A stretch of 64,000 nt of DNA from Deinococcus phoenicis. Lineage in GTDB: Bacteria; Deinococcota; Deinococci; Deinococcales; Deinococcaceae. A model generated the notes under the pieces. The model saw only the letters and a program-made list of their open reading frames with translations, did no database searches and was not told the DNA's origin. A program made the translations under genes and the position numbers. Positions 9,303 through 22,151 of the stretch are shown here, one piece after another; position 1 is the first letter of the stretch, and every line of letters begins with the position of its first letter. The stretch lies in contig NZ_JHAC01000093.1 in the NCBI RefSeq assembly GCF_000599865.1, positions 41,001 to 105,000 on the forward strand. The letters are read 5' to 3'.

Positions 9303-9949
9303 TCCTCCACCTGCCCTTCCGTCACCAGGCTGTGCCAGACCCGGGAGAACATCAGTGTACTCGCATCGTCAAGTGTTTCCAGGACAACCGTCTGGACTTT
9401 GGACAGTTGCGGCAGAGTTTCCAGCGTTCGCCGCACCTCGTACAGTCGGTGCTCGTAGTGGTCCAGTTCGTCGAAGGCGGCCAGAGCCAGCTTCACCTCT
9501 GCGTAGTGGCCGTCCAGGTCCACGATGAACTGCATGTCCCTGTACCCACTGGCGCGCGGCTGGAGGAAGCGGTCACGGAAGCCCGCGATCACAAATGGGT
9601 CGCCGACCAGCGGTGCGGAAGCGTACAGGTCGGCCAGGGAGGTGAACACGATCTTCCCCGCCAGGATGTCCAGGGGCGGAAACCCGAACAGGTTGGTTTT
9701 TTCCTCCAGCCGCGCCCAGGACTTGATGCCGCCGGGTCGGGGGAACGCCGGGCACTTCACGGCGGCGCCCAGCGCCATCAAGTGCTCGGCGAACCTGCCC
9801 TGAAGTTGCAGCGCCTCGGCATAGGCCGTTTGGGCATCCGCCGCGCGCTGCCTCAGTTGCGAAGGGTCTTCAGGGTACCTGCGCCTCAAGGCGCGGCTCA
9901 GCTCGGCGTAAGGTTCTGGCAAGGGGGGAGTGGGGTCGGTCTGCGGCAT
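9299..9949 (-). CDS. RelA/SpoT-domain-like protein
   Basis: 216 residues. The middle matches the (p)ppGpp synthetase fold: GGIKSWARLEEKTN (like R-x-K-x-x-x-S-x-x-x-K), DILAGKIVFTSLADLY (like D-x-x-G-x-R-I/V), GYRDMQFIV (like the G-loop Y-R/K-S-x-H) and AEVKLAL (like the catalytic E-x-Q). Several consensus residues differ, so activity may be altered. Stand-alone proteins of this kind include small alarmone synthetases and toxic ToxSAS enzymes. Start taken at ATG 9949; a TTG at 9994 is possible. Forms an operon with the 72-residue protein. Confidence 0.65.
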   Translation of the reverse strand: MPQTDPTPPLPEPYAELSRALRRRYPEDPSQLRQRAADAQTAYAEALQLQGRFAEHLMALGAAVKCPAFPRPGGIKSWARLEEKTNLFGFPPLDILAGKIVFTSLADLYASAPLVGDPFVIAGFRDRFLQPRASGYRDMQFIVDLDGHYAEVKLALAAFDELDHYEHRLYEVRRTLETLPQLSKVQTVVLETLDDASTLMFSRVWHSLVTEGQVEE

Positions 9950-10152
9950 GAACGTTCTGCCCGGCAGTGTAGAGCCGGGACGCGGCTGGCTCAAATGTGA
10001 CGCTGGCGGGCAGCGGGAGGATGAAGGCGAAGGGACGCCTGCCGGAGCAGCTCTCCTGGGGGACGTGCCGACCTCGGGGGAGTCTGCCGCCCCACCCCAA
10101 AACGGCGAGGGGGCAGCCCAGTGTCAGCCGCCCACCAGTCCAGGGGTGCGGG

Positions 10153-11781
10153 TCAGGTTCCACCGACGGCGCGGATGCGCTGCCCGACCGTGGGGGTGAC
10201 CGTGCCGAGCTGCTGGATGTACTCGAGGACCACCTGGGCATCCAGCTCACGGGTGGTGCCTTGGCCATCGGCGAACATGGTGTACTCGTCCCCACCGCTG
10301 TTGGTGAAGTCGCTCAGCGCGAGGGTATAGGTCGCCGCGTCCTTCAGGATCGACGTTCCGCCCTCCAGGGTGACGCTCACAACGCGTGAGCCCACCGGCC
10401 GACTCACGTCATACGTGAACGAGAAGCCCGAGATCTGCAGGAACCGTCCGCTGGCCGCGGGCAGCGCCGAGACGCTGTTCTCCAGCGCCGCGTACAGCTG
10501 TGACCCGGTGACGGTGCGGGTCACGACGGTGTTGCCAAAGGGCAGGACGCTGTACACGTCCCCCGCCACGATGTCATAGGGGGGGCCGGGCTGGTAGCCG
10601 GGCGCGGGGCGGCGCAGGCTCTTGTCCTGCGGCGCGTAGCTGGAGGGCAGCGAACTGCGAATGCTCCCGCCGTTCTGGATGGCCAGCTGCGTGCCGTACC
10701 GTGCCCGGAAGGCGTCGGCAATCAGGTCCCCCAGCGCGACTTCCCCCAGGCGCTCAATGTTGTTGCCACGCGGGAACAGGTCGGTGGCCACCCCGATCTT
10801 GCGGTCGAGCTGCTGCGCGAGCTGCGTGCGGTAGGACGCCAGCGCCTGCACGACCGCCGGATCGGGCGTGACCGCGTCGGCGCGCGGCACGACAAAGGTG
10901 TTGGTGCGGCCAGTCACGCGCCCTTTGGCGGGATCGTACATAACGTTCACCTTCGCGTACGTCGCGCCTTTGCTGAGGTTCTCGACGACCAGCGCGTCCC
11001 CGATCACGCCGCTGAACTGCTCGTTGGTGTGGTCCCCGAAAATCACGTCGAAGCCCTGGACGCTCTGGGCGAAATCGATCAGCGGACCCGAAGCGGCCTG
11101 CGTGGTGGGATCCTGGCGGGTGACGCCCAGGTGCGTGATCGCCACGAAGACCTGCGCACCTTGCGCTTTGGCCGCGGCGCGGGCCTGGGTGGCGGCGGCG
11201 ACCGGATCGGTGATCTGCAGCGTGCCGAGGGCGCCGGGCGCGACCAGCGTCGGGGCTTCCGGGTTCACCAGGCCGATGACCGCCACCTTCACCCCGCCGA
11301 CGGTGAAGATCTTGTACGGCAGGACGTTTTTCAGGTTCGCGGCGAGGTTTTGCAGGTTCGCCGCGACGTACGTGAATTTCGCCCGGTCGATGAGCGCCTG
11401 GAGGGCTGCCGTGCCTCGGTCGAAGTTGTGGTTGCCGAAGGTGTCCGCATCGAACCCCATCGCGTTCATCGCCGCGATGGCGGGCACCTCCCCGAAGAAG
11501 CTCGACAGGGGCGGGGACGCCCCAAACGCGTCCCCGGCGGTGACGGTGAGGGTGTGGGGATTGGCTGCGCGGTCCTGCTTGAAGTACGCACTGAGGACGG
11601 CCGCGCCGCCCACCTGGACGGCACTGGACCCGCTGCCCACGGTGAGGGGGTCCAGCTGCGCGTGCCAGTCCGAGACGTCGAGCAGTTGGAGGGTGGTGGG
11701 TGGTCCCGGCGGAATGAGGCTGGCGCACCCGGAGAGCGCGAGGGTCAGGGCGGCAAGGGGCAGGGTCTTCCGTCGTGACAT
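10153..11781 (-). CDS. 5'-nucleotidase / 2',3'-cyclic phosphodiesterase family lipoprotein
   Basis: 542 residues. Start at ATG 11781 with a strong AGGAGGAG site; the signal peptide ends in a lipobox (LALSGCAS), so it is a lipoprotein and a substrate for Lgt. The N-terminal metallophosphatase domain shows DVSDWHAQLDP, GNHNFDRG and FGDHTNEQF; the C-terminal 5'-nucleotidase domain shows the substrate loop IQNGGSIRSSLP. Family members hydrolyse nucleotides outside the membrane for phosphate and nucleoside scavenging. Close to UshA/YfkN in plan. DWHA replaces the usual DxHG. Confidence 0.9.
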   Translation of the reverse strand: MSRRKTLPLAALTLALSGCASLIPPGPPTTLQLLDVSDWHAQLDPLTVGSGSSAVQVGGAAVLSAYFKQDRAANPHTLTVTAGDAFGASPPLSSFFGEVPAIAAMNAMGFDADTFGNHNFDRGTAALQALIDRAKFTYVAANLQNLAANLKNVLPYKIFTVGGVKVAVIGLVNPEAPTLVAPGALGTLQITDPVAAATQARAAAKAQGAQVFVAITHLGVTRQDPTTQAASGPLIDFAQSVQGFDVIFGDHTNEQFSGVIGDALVVENLSKGATYAKVNVMYDPAKGRVTGRTNTFVVPRADAVTPDPAVVQALASYRTQLAQQLDRKIGVATDLFPRGNNIERLGEVALGDLIADAFRARYGTQLAIQNGGSIRSSLPSSYAPQDKSLRRPAPGYQPGPPYDIVAGDVYSVLPFGNTVVTRTVTGSQLYAALENSVSALPAASGRFLQISGFSFTYDVSRPVGSRVVSVTLEGGTSILKDAATYTLALSDFTNSGGDEYTMFADGQGTTRELDAQVVLEYIQQLGTVTPTVGQRIRAVGGT

Positions 11782-11981
11782 GGGTCTCCTCCTGTTCCTG
11801 ATAAGGGAGGTGCAGGTTGGGCGAGAAGGGCGCGCCACCACCCTGGGCCGGCAGCAGGAAGATCTTCGCCGAGCGGGTACGGTCAGTGTAGGGCGCACGG
11901 TGCGGGTCCGGATGAAACGCGGGAACAGCAGGCGTGGGTCGCCGGGCGGGTGCGTGCATGGGGGTCTGGATGCCCCACCCG

Positions 11982-12764
11982 TCATGGCGTTGCCTTGGCC
12001 TGCTGGATCAGCGTTTGCAGCTGGGCGCTGCTGAGCGGGCCGAGGTGCCGGGCGACGATGCGGCCCCGGGCATTCACCGCGAAGGTGGTGGGGAAGCCGC
12101 TGACGCGCAGCGCCCCGGTGACCGCCTCACCGCCCAGCCAGGTGGCGTTCGTGGCCGGGTAGGCGCGGAGGAACGCGCCCACGGTGCTGGCTGGCTCGCC
12201 AACGTTCAGCAGCACCACGGGTTCACCCGCCTGAACCGCGCGCATCAGGAGCGGCATCTCTGCTCGGCAGGGCGGGCACCAGGTGGCCCAGAGGTTCACC
12301 ACGCCGGGACGCGGCAGCGGGACGGGTGGGGAGACGGTCCTGCCCGCGAGGCGCGGGAAGAGTGCCGCCGGGAACGTCTGCACCGTGGGGGTGGGTTTGA
12401 GCAGCAGGGGCAGCAGTCCCGCCAGAACCGTGACGAGCAGCGGGAAGGCCAGGTGGGTGGGGAACTGGCGGCGGGGCCACCACAGCGCGAACAGGCCCGC
12501 GGCGAGGCCCGGCCCCCACGCCCAGCCTCCCCGCCGGACGTCCAGCAGTTCGAGCAACTGTGCGCCCAGGGATTGGCTCAGGTTGCCGAAGAGGCCGGGA
12601 AGGGTCGCCCAGAGGCGGGCGGTGAACAGGGCCACGACCGCGGCCACGCCCGCCCCCCGGAAGCGCGCCAGGGTGGACCAGGCCAGCAGGCCGAGCACCA
12701 GCGTGAGCTGCGACCAGCCGAGCACCAGCGGTCCGACCGTCAGGGCGTCCGGCCCGATGGTCAC
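11982..12764 (-). CDS. Membrane thioredoxin-like (TlpA) protein with Lgt-like N-terminal region
   Basis: 260 residues from a GTG start. The C-terminal half is a TlpA-type redoxin with active site C163-P-P-C166 (WATWCPPC) and a cis-Pro segment GFPTTF. The first 120 residues hold three to four hydrophobic segments, and the order IGPDALTVGPLVLGW... LLDVRRGGWAWGPGLAAG resembles the first half of Lgt, without its catalytic His. It probably reduces or oxidises disulfides of exported proteins on the outer face of the membrane. A degenerate TTTACA repeat lies about 240 bp upstream. Confidence 0.8.
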   Translation of the reverse strand: MTIGPDALTVGPLVLGWSQLTLVLGLLAWSTLARFRGAGVAAVVALFTARLWATLPGLFGNLSQSLGAQLLELLDVRRGGWAWGPGLAAGLFALWWPRRQFPTHLAFPLLVTVLAGLLPLLLKPTPTVQTFPAALFPRLAGRTVSPPVPLPRPGVVNLWATWCPPCRAEMPLLMRAVQAGEPVVLLNVGEPASTVGAFLRAYPATNATWLGGEAVTGALRVSGFPTTFAVNARGRIVARHLGPLSSAQLQTLIQQAKATP

Positions 12765-13003
12765 GCGAGTTCCGGCAGGCGGCGGTGAGAGACAGGGCCG
12801 CCCGCGACCACAGGGATAGTCCTCCAGCTTCCATGGGTGGGTCCGGGGGAACGGCAGGTGTCGGTCCAGGCGTGATCAGCAGTCCTCATGCTGCGGCATC
12901 CCCATAGCGAGTCGGCCAATGATGGTCCCCCGTGGAGCGGGGGCACCGGCGTACGCTTCGTCCAGCCGCGAGATGTCCCATGGAGAGGAGTGTCCGGCAG
13001 GTG

Positions 13004-13021
13004 TGTAAAGATCGTGTCACG
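13004..13021 (-). promoter_or_regulatory. Possible degenerate copy of the TTTACA direct repeat
   Basis: Minus strand GTGACACGATCTTTACA, with a TTTACA half-site and a weaker partner 11 bp away. It faces the TlpA-like gene but is about 240 bp from its start, so the link is weak. Confidence 0.25.
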
Positions 13022-13046
13022 GAGCCGGCCATGAGATCCCGGCCGC

Positions 13047-13283
13047 TCACTCTCCTGCAGGCAGCAGCGCAAATGTCACGTCACTGCTGCCATCGGGATG
13101 ACGGTCCTGGCCCAGAACGAGAATCGGATGAATGGTTCCCTGAAAGGTGACGCTGGGCTCGGAGACACCCCCGAAGTCCGCGAGGCGCAACCCGACGGAT
13201 GAGCCGACGGGGAGGCGCGGATCGTCACTGCGGATGATGGGGCCTGCGATCTGCTGGGCAGGAAGGTGAGCGGTACACGACAC
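13047..13283 (-). CDS. Small protein of unknown function, divergent from ArsR gene
   Basis: 78 residues from a GTG start. No family recognised. It has a balanced composition with a short repeat-free core (SSVGLRLADFGGVSEPSVTF) and no membrane segment. It is divergent from the ArsR-type regulator, and the inverted repeat at 13297-13318 lies between them, so both may share an operator. The Shine-Dalgarno match (GAAAGG) is very close to the start, which lowers confidence. Confidence 0.45.
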   Translation of the reverse strand: MSCTAHLPAQQIAGPIIRSDDPRLPVGSSVGLRLADFGGVSEPSVTFQGTIHPILVLGQDRHPDGSSDVTFALLPAGE

Positions 13284-13296
13284 CTTTCTATCCTAA

Positions 13297-13318
13297 TCCG
13301 AAGTTCCACATATTCGGA
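13297..13318. promoter_or_regulatory. Inverted-repeat operator between divergent genes
   Basis: TCCGAA and TTCGGA form a perfect 6-bp inverted repeat with a 10-bp spacer, 18 bp before the ArsR-family ATG. This is the expected place for an autoregulatory ArsR/SmtB operator. Confidence 0.5.
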
Positions 13319-13335
13319 GAGGCAAATGTTAAGGT

Positions 13336-13707
13336 ATGGCCATGCAGCAGCATCCTGTTCCGGCACACGCCGATCCAGAAGACCTCACTCGCGTCACTGG
13401 CCTCTTCAAAGCCCTATCCGAACCCATCCGTGTGCAACTGGTGCTGCTGCTCAAAGACGGCGAGCGCAATGTCGGTCAGTTGGTCGAGGCGCTGCACCTC
13501 CCCCAGAGCACTGTCTCCCGGCACTTGGCCCTGCTGCGCAGCGCTGATCTGGTCAGGACCCGCCGCGAGACGACCAGCGTCTACTACCGTCTGGCCGACG
13601 GGCATGTGGGCCGCCTGGTCCAGGAAGCCTTCAGCCACGCCCAGCATGAACGCCTGGACCTGCCGGACCACCCGGCCCCCGATGCGGCGCCTGGGGGCGT
13701 CCATTGA
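13336..13707 (+). CDS. ArsR/SmtB-family metalloregulator, CzrA-like zinc sensor
   Basis: 123 residues. Winged helix with recognition segment LPQSTVSRHLALLRSADLV. The alpha-3 Cys site of ArsR/CadC is absent. Helix alpha-5 reads D88-G-H90, then ten residues to H101 and two to H104. This D-x-H-x10-H-x2-H pattern is that of the CzrA/SmtB zinc or cobalt site. It should repress its operon until metal binds. Start ATG 13336; 13342 is an alternative. Its TGA overlaps the TTG start of the MFS gene. Confidence 0.88.
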   Translation: MAMQQHPVPAHADPEDLTRVTGLFKALSEPIRVQLVLLLKDGERNVGQLVEALHLPQSTVSRHLALLRSADLVRTRRETTSVYYRLADGHVGRLVQEAFSHAQHERLDLPDHPAPDAAPGGVH

Positions 13708-14918
13708 ACGCTTTCGCGCCGTTCGCCCCCCTGCGGAACGCTCGCTTCGCGCGGCTATACCTCGCGCAGACCGTCAGCCAGATTGGCGACGCACTCACCT
13801 GGGTGGGCCTGGCCCTGCTCGCCTACCAGCTCACCGGCGGGAAGGATGCCGCCCCCGTGCTGGGCTTCGCGCTGACCCTGCGGGTGGCGGCCTTCGTGCT
13901 CTTCAGCCCGCTCGCCGGGGTCGTTGCGGACCGGGTGAACCGCAAGTGGCTCTTGGTGGGCTGTGACTTCGGCCGGATGCTCGTGATCGGGTTCATGCCG
14001 TTCATCCACGCGACCTGGCAGGTGTACGTGCTGATGTTCCTGCTCAACGCCCTCACAGCCTTTTTCACGCCGACCAATCAGGCCACCGTGCCGCTCGTCG
14101 TGGGGCGCGAGGACAGCGGCCAGGCCTTCGCGCTCTCCAGCGCCACCACGGAACTCATCGGCATCGTCGGCCCCGGACTTGCCGGTCTGGTGGCCGCCTG
14201 GGCCGGTGGACGGGACCTGTTCTTCATCGACGCGGCCAGCTTCCTGCTCTCCGGCCTGCTGATCCTGACGCTGCCCGCCCTGCGCGCTGGGCGGGGTGAA
14301 GTCAAGGGCGAGACCTGGGCCGACGTGCGGGATGGCACCGCCCGGCTCTGGCGCGATCCCCCCATCCGCTTCGCCCTGCTGATGGAACTCGTCGCGGCGG
14401 TCGCGGGGGCACTCATCCTCGTCGAGACCGTGACCCGCGTGCGCAGCGGGTTGAACCTTGGGGAAGCGTCCTACGGCTGGGTGATGGCCGCCTACGGTCT
14501 GGGCGCCACCCTGGCCTCGCTGGTGGTGGGCATGGTCGGGAGGCGCTGGCCCCGCACCCGCTTCATCCTGCTTGGCGCGCTGCTGACCTCCCTGGCGATC
14601 CTGCCGGGTGACTTCGTTCCTCTGGCTCCCCTGATGGCCTTCTGGTTACTCGCGGGTGTGGGGCAGAACTGGGTGAATCTGCCCACCGAGACCCTGCTCG
14701 CCGAACGCACCGAGGAGGCCGCGCAGGGCCGGGTGTACGGCGCACATTTTGCCTGGAGCCACCTCTGGTGGGCCTTCGCCTACCCACTGGCCGGGTTCCT
14801 GGGCGCGCAGTTCACCTCGCACGCCTTCCTGATCGGCGGCCTGATCGCGCTCGCCATGCTGGCCGCCGTGCAGTTTACCCACCTTACCCACACCACCCCA
14901 CAAAGGAGTCCGCAATGA
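13704..14918 (+). CDS. MFS transporter, probable metal or drug efflux
   Basis: 404 residues with about twelve transmembrane helices. The MFS loop 2-3 motif is seen as GVVADRVNRKWLL, and a second-half equivalent near GMVGRRWPRTRF. The start is a TTG overlapping the stop of the CzrA-like regulator, and the next reading frame is a CDF remnant. This context points to metal efflux (NreB-like MFS carriers exist), but general drug efflux cannot be excluded. The C-terminal tail HLTHTTPQRSPQ is only weakly His-rich. Confidence 0.85.
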   Translation: MNAFAPFAPLRNARFARLYLAQTVSQIGDALTWVGLALLAYQLTGGKDAAPVLGFALTLRVAAFVLFSPLAGVVADRVNRKWLLVGCDFGRMLVIGFMPFIHATWQVYVLMFLLNALTAFFTPTNQATVPLVVGREDSGQAFALSSATTELIGIVGPGLAGLVAAWAGGRDLFFIDAASFLLSGLLILTLPALRAGRGEVKGETWADVRDGTARLWRDPPIRFALLMELVAAVAGALILVETVTRVRSGLNLGEASYGWVMAAYGLGATLASLVVGMVGRRWPRTRFILLGALLTSLAILPGDFVPLAPLMAFWLLAGVGQNWVNLPTETLLAERTEEAAQGRVYGAHFAWSHLWWAFAYPLAGFLGAQFTSHAFLIGGLIALAMLAAVQFTHLTHTTPQRSPQ

Positions 14919-15050
14919 CTGATGCCCTGGCCGCCCCTTCGCTATCGGGATCACCCTGAATGTCGCCTTCGTCGTGCTGGGACTCACCGCCAGGTTGCTG
15001 CCGTGTTCGCTGGCTCTCATCGGGGATGCCGGGCACATCGCTCCTGGCGT
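14915..15050 (+). pseudogene. Remnant of CDF-family zinc/cobalt efflux protein
   Basis: An ATG at 14915 with AAAGGAG upstream overlaps the MFS stop, but this frame ends after 14 codons. Shifting by one base gives FAIGITLNVAFVVLGLTARL and then SLALIGDAGHIAPGV, which matches the first two helices of cation diffusion facilitators (SLALIADAGHNLSD). The metal-site H is present but the rest is lost. So the zinc-sensor operon once had a third, efflux gene that is now broken. Confidence 0.65.
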
Positions 15051-15327
15051 AGAGACCAGCAGGGGGCATGACAGTAAGACGGGAGCACTGCGGGCCGAAG
15101 TGGAAGGCGTAACCATCACCAGCCATGGCGAACCTAGGAGAAGATCAAGCACCGAGACGTACCCGTCCCCTGACACCGAATCGTGCACAAGGCGGGGGCA
15201 ATGAGCGAGGCTTTCCCAGCGTTGCCCCGAATAGTTCCACTGGCCGACCGGCTCGGTTCTCTTGGTTCCGTACGTGGCAGACTGCTTCGCCCTGCATCTC
15301 TAATGTCTATAATTCCGACTGGAATGG

Positions 15328-16357
<1,030 letters not shown>

Positions 16358-16359
16358 CC

Positions 16360-17559
<1,200 letters not shown>

Positions 17560-17578
17560 ATCCGGCGGAGGCCCGGCC

Positions 17579-19657
<2,079 letters not shown>

Positions 19658-19715
19658 GCCCTGCGGCCACGGGGGCTGCTCTGACCACCCGCGCTGCGGG
19701 CAAGGAGAATGAACC

Positions 19716-20153
19716 ATGCTGTACCGCCGTCAACGTAACTTGTCCCCGCTGCTCGTGACCGTCGCAGCCCTGGTCGGCCTCGCGCTCGGCTTCCTCGCCG
19801 GCCGCACGACCGCGCCCACCCCGACCCTGGCGGGCCTGGTCGCGCCCGGGGTGGAGCACGCCCGCAAGGCCTCCGGCGCGCTGGAGATCGTCCCACTGGA
19901 GTACGCCCGCGCGCAACCGGGCAACGCCAGCAGCCGTGACGCAGCCCGCAGCGCCGCCCGACAGGCGCAGGCGGAACTGGACGCGGCGACACTGCTGAGG
20001 CAACTGAACCCGGGCGGGTACCGCGAAGCGCAGGCGGCCCTGGCCGCCCTGACCAATGCGATCGACACGAACCGTGACCCTCAGGTCGTGCAGGCGAACG
20101 TGACCCGCGCGCAGGCGGCGCTGCGAGAGCTTCAGGCGATCGGCACGCCCTGA
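19716..20153 (+). CDS. Membrane-anchored helical protein of iron operon
   Basis: 145 residues. One N-terminal transmembrane helix (LLVTVAALVGLALGFLAG) with a basic flank, then an Ala/Gln/Arg-rich helical domain that should lie outside the membrane. No family recognised. RBS AAGGAGAATGAACC. The C-terminal third is partly repeated in the broken frame at 20856, so this gene was once duplicated locally. Confidence 0.75.
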   Translation: MLYRRQRNLSPLLVTVAALVGLALGFLAGRTTAPTPTLAGLVAPGVEHARKASGALEIVPLEYARAQPGNASSRDAARSAARQAQAELDAATLLRQLNPGGYREAQAALAALTNAIDTNRDPQVVQANVTRAQAALRELQAIGTP

Positions 20154-20185
20154 CCGCGAACCGCCCTCCGGATGCAGGACATCCC

Positions 20186-20773
20186 ATGACTTCCCCCGCC
20201 CGGGAGCGCCTGCTGCAGGCGGCCCACACCCTGCTCTCCACCCGCGGCCTCCACCACGTCTCCGTCGACGACATCGTGCGTGAGGGCGGGAGCACCAAGG
20301 CCACCCTCTACAAGTACTACCGCGGCAAGGACGACCTGATCCTCGCCGTCCTGCGGCTGGAGGCGCAGGACTTCCTCCAATGGCTTCAGGACACGGTCGC
20401 GCACCTGGAACCTCGTCCCGAGCGGCAACTGCTGGTCGTGTTCGACGCGCTCACCGGGTGGTTCGCGCGCCCCACCTTCCGGGGCTGCCTGCTGACCCGC
20501 CTCGTCATCGAACTGGCTGATCCTCACCACCCGGCCGTCCAGGTGCTTCAGGACCACCGGCGGCGCGTGCGCGAGTACCTGACCGTTCTGGCGCGGCAAG
20601 CCGGACAGCCCGACCCCGACCGGCTTGCGGCGGAGTTGCACCTGGTGTTGGAGGGTGCCACCCTGCTGGCCGGTGTGGGGCAGGATCGGGACGCCTTGCG
20701 GCGGGCGAAGTTGATCACTGGGCAACTGCTGGTGCCTCACCCGCGCTCGGAGAGCACGGAGGGGGGGACGTGA
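20186..20773 (+). CDS. TetR/AcrR-family repressor
   Basis: 195 residues. The N-terminal helix-turn-helix is typical: RERLLQAAHTLLSTRGLHHV, S-V-D-D-I-V, then GGSTKATLYKYYRGKDDLI. The ligand domain has no recognisable specificity. It follows the iron-uptake genes with a gap of 32 bp and may control them or the lost flavoprotein gene downstream. Confidence 0.92.
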   Translation: MTSPARERLLQAAHTLLSTRGLHHVSVDDIVREGGSTKATLYKYYRGKDDLILAVLRLEAQDFLQWLQDTVAHLEPRPERQLLVVFDALTGWFARPTFRGCLLTRLVIELADPHHPAVQVLQDHRRRVREYLTVLARQAGQPDPDRLAAELHLVLEGATLLAGVGQDRDALRRAKLITGQLLVPHPRSESTEGGT

Positions 20774-20855
20774 TGCCTCCCCCCACAGCCAGCGGTTCCC
20801 ACCGGGAGAACGGGGAAGCGCGGCCCACCCGCCTGTCGCCCCCCGGACGGACATC

Positions 20856-21041
20856 ATGGTGATCGGCGCGGGGCAGCCAGGACTCTCCGCCGCCTACCCC
20901 CTCAAGAAGGGCAACGCCAGCAGCCACGATGCGGCCCTCACCGACACGATCGAGGCAAAGCGCGACGCGGAGGTCGTGCAGGCGAACGTGGCACGTGCGC
21001 AGGCGGCCTTGCGAGACCTTCGTGCCATTGGCGCGCCTTGA
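20856..21041 (+). pseudogene. Chimeric remnant: flavoprotein N-terminus fused to helical-protein C-terminus
   Basis: 61 codons. The first 16 residues (MVIGAGQPGLSAAYPL) are the FAD-binding start of a flavin monooxygenase or oxidoreductase. Directly after KKGNASSHDAA the sequence switches to the C-terminus of the 19716 protein (DAEVVQANVARAQAALRDLR versus D-P-Q-V-V-Q-A-N-V-T-R-A-Q). The GNASS motif is shared, suggesting a deletion joined a second copy of the helical gene to a flavoprotein gene. Confidence 0.6.
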
Positions 21042-21480
21042 CTTCGGAAACCAACAGTTGGCAGCGCTGTGTAGATCCTGGGTGCACACGTCCTTGCTCG
21101 GTTGGGCACCCAAACCCGGCAGGCCAGCGTTACCCTTTTTCGTTCTTCCTTGCTGGCGGCATTCTCGCAGCGACTGGCCCGCAGTGACTGGGGAACTTAG
21201 CCTGCCAGAGGGCCTGCGGACCCGCAAGAGTCTCGCGGCCCTGCTGGCTCCAAAGCGCCGTGTGGCAGGACACGGAGCGCTCAATCCCGCCGCGACGCCA
21301 CACTCGCACAAGGGAAGGCGGGGCGAGGGCCACGCCGTTCGGGGAAGAAATCGAAGCCCCGAGGAGGCGCTGCCAAAAGGCCGGAAGCCAAAGCCGCATG
21401 ACTTGACCCGGGAAGTGGTCAGGAAGGGAAGGGAGAGTGGTGGCCCCTTCCCTCTTTCCGTGCCGCCGCAGGGAAGAGGT
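21042..21480. other. Non-coding stretch between left region and PRTRC-type island
   Basis: About 440 bp with no convincing gene. Reading frames are short or have coding-unlike composition. A GGAAGGG / CCCTTCC inverted repeat near 21424-21452 could be a weak terminator. The style of gene organisation changes after this stretch, so it may mark a junction. Confidence 0.5.
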
Positions 21481-21500
21481 GTCGCGCACTGACATGCGCG
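21481..21500 (+). promoter_or_regulatory. GTCGCG hairpin leader before 21511 gene
   Basis: GTCGCG box followed by perfect arms CGCGCA (21483-21488) and TGCGCG (21495-21500), six-base loop, 10 bp before the ATG. Preceded by AGAGGT. Confidence 0.55.
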
Positions 21501-21510
21501 CTGGCGGGTC

Positions 21511-22137
21511 ATGTCGCAGAAAAGGTACGAGGTGCATTTCCAAGGCGGACGCTCGGTCACGGTCAACGACAAGCTGGCGCTCGCGGGTGTGGTCTTCAGG
21601 GAGATGCCGCAGCGCGTGACGGTCTGGGACCGGGAGACCGGAGAGGTGTTGGAGGAATTGGACGGCCGACTGCGCCCGGTCTGGAGCGCCGGGGCACCGC
21701 CGCGGGTGGAGGTGGCAGAGAGCCTGCTGGGGGGGCTGCTGCTGACGACCGGGACGGCGCACGTGAACCTGACCTGGGCAGAGGCCGTGACGCTCCTGAT
21801 GGTGGTCGTGGCGCGAGCGGACCAGGGTTGGCAGGGCCTGGCGAACGGGGAGCTGAAGGTGCGCGCCTCCGCAGAGGTCGTGTCGCTGTCCCTGTACGGG
21901 GTGCAGGAGACCGTGTTCCTCGACGCGCCGTCCGGGCGGGCGCTGGCGCGGCAGTTGTGCCACCTGGTGGAAGGCAACGCGGAGGCGGCGCGGTTGCTGC
22001 TGGCGGCGCAGGCCCCACAGGGCTCGTGGACGCACAAGCTGGCCAGTCCGTTCTCGCGCCCCCAGCCGCAGAACAGCACGCTGGGTGCCGGACACTCCTG
22101 CCGCCCGGAGCGCAGGCGGCGCGGAAGAGGCTGGTAG
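21511..22137 (+). CDS. Protein of unknown function, first gene of island
   Basis: 208 residues, no family recognised. Soluble, beta-rich N-terminal half (RYEVHFQGGRSVTVNDKLAL) and a helical second half, ending in a basic tail (PERRRRGRGW) that could bind nucleic acid. It has a GTCGCG hairpin leader. It precedes the SSB gene by 114 bp, which contains a long hairpin. Confidence 0.65.
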   Translation: MSQKRYEVHFQGGRSVTVNDKLALAGVVFREMPQRVTVWDRETGEVLEELDGRLRPVWSAGAPPRVEVAESLLGGLLLTTGTAHVNLTWAEAVTLLMVVVARADQGWQGLANGELKVRASAEVVSLSLYGVQETVFLDAPSGRALARQLCHLVEGNAEAARLLLAAQAPQGSWTHKLASPFSRPQPQNSTLGAGHSCRPERRRRGRGW

Positions 22138-22151
22138 GCGCCGTGTCAGCG

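Noticed and set aside
12223..12834. Minus-strand frame overlapping the TlpA-like gene
   Set aside because: It is Arg/Pro/Gly-rich with no family features and is the alternate frame of the real gene.
21042..21480. Possible 180-codon gene in the junction region
   Set aside because: Frames lack RBS, have skewed composition and no recognisable segment.
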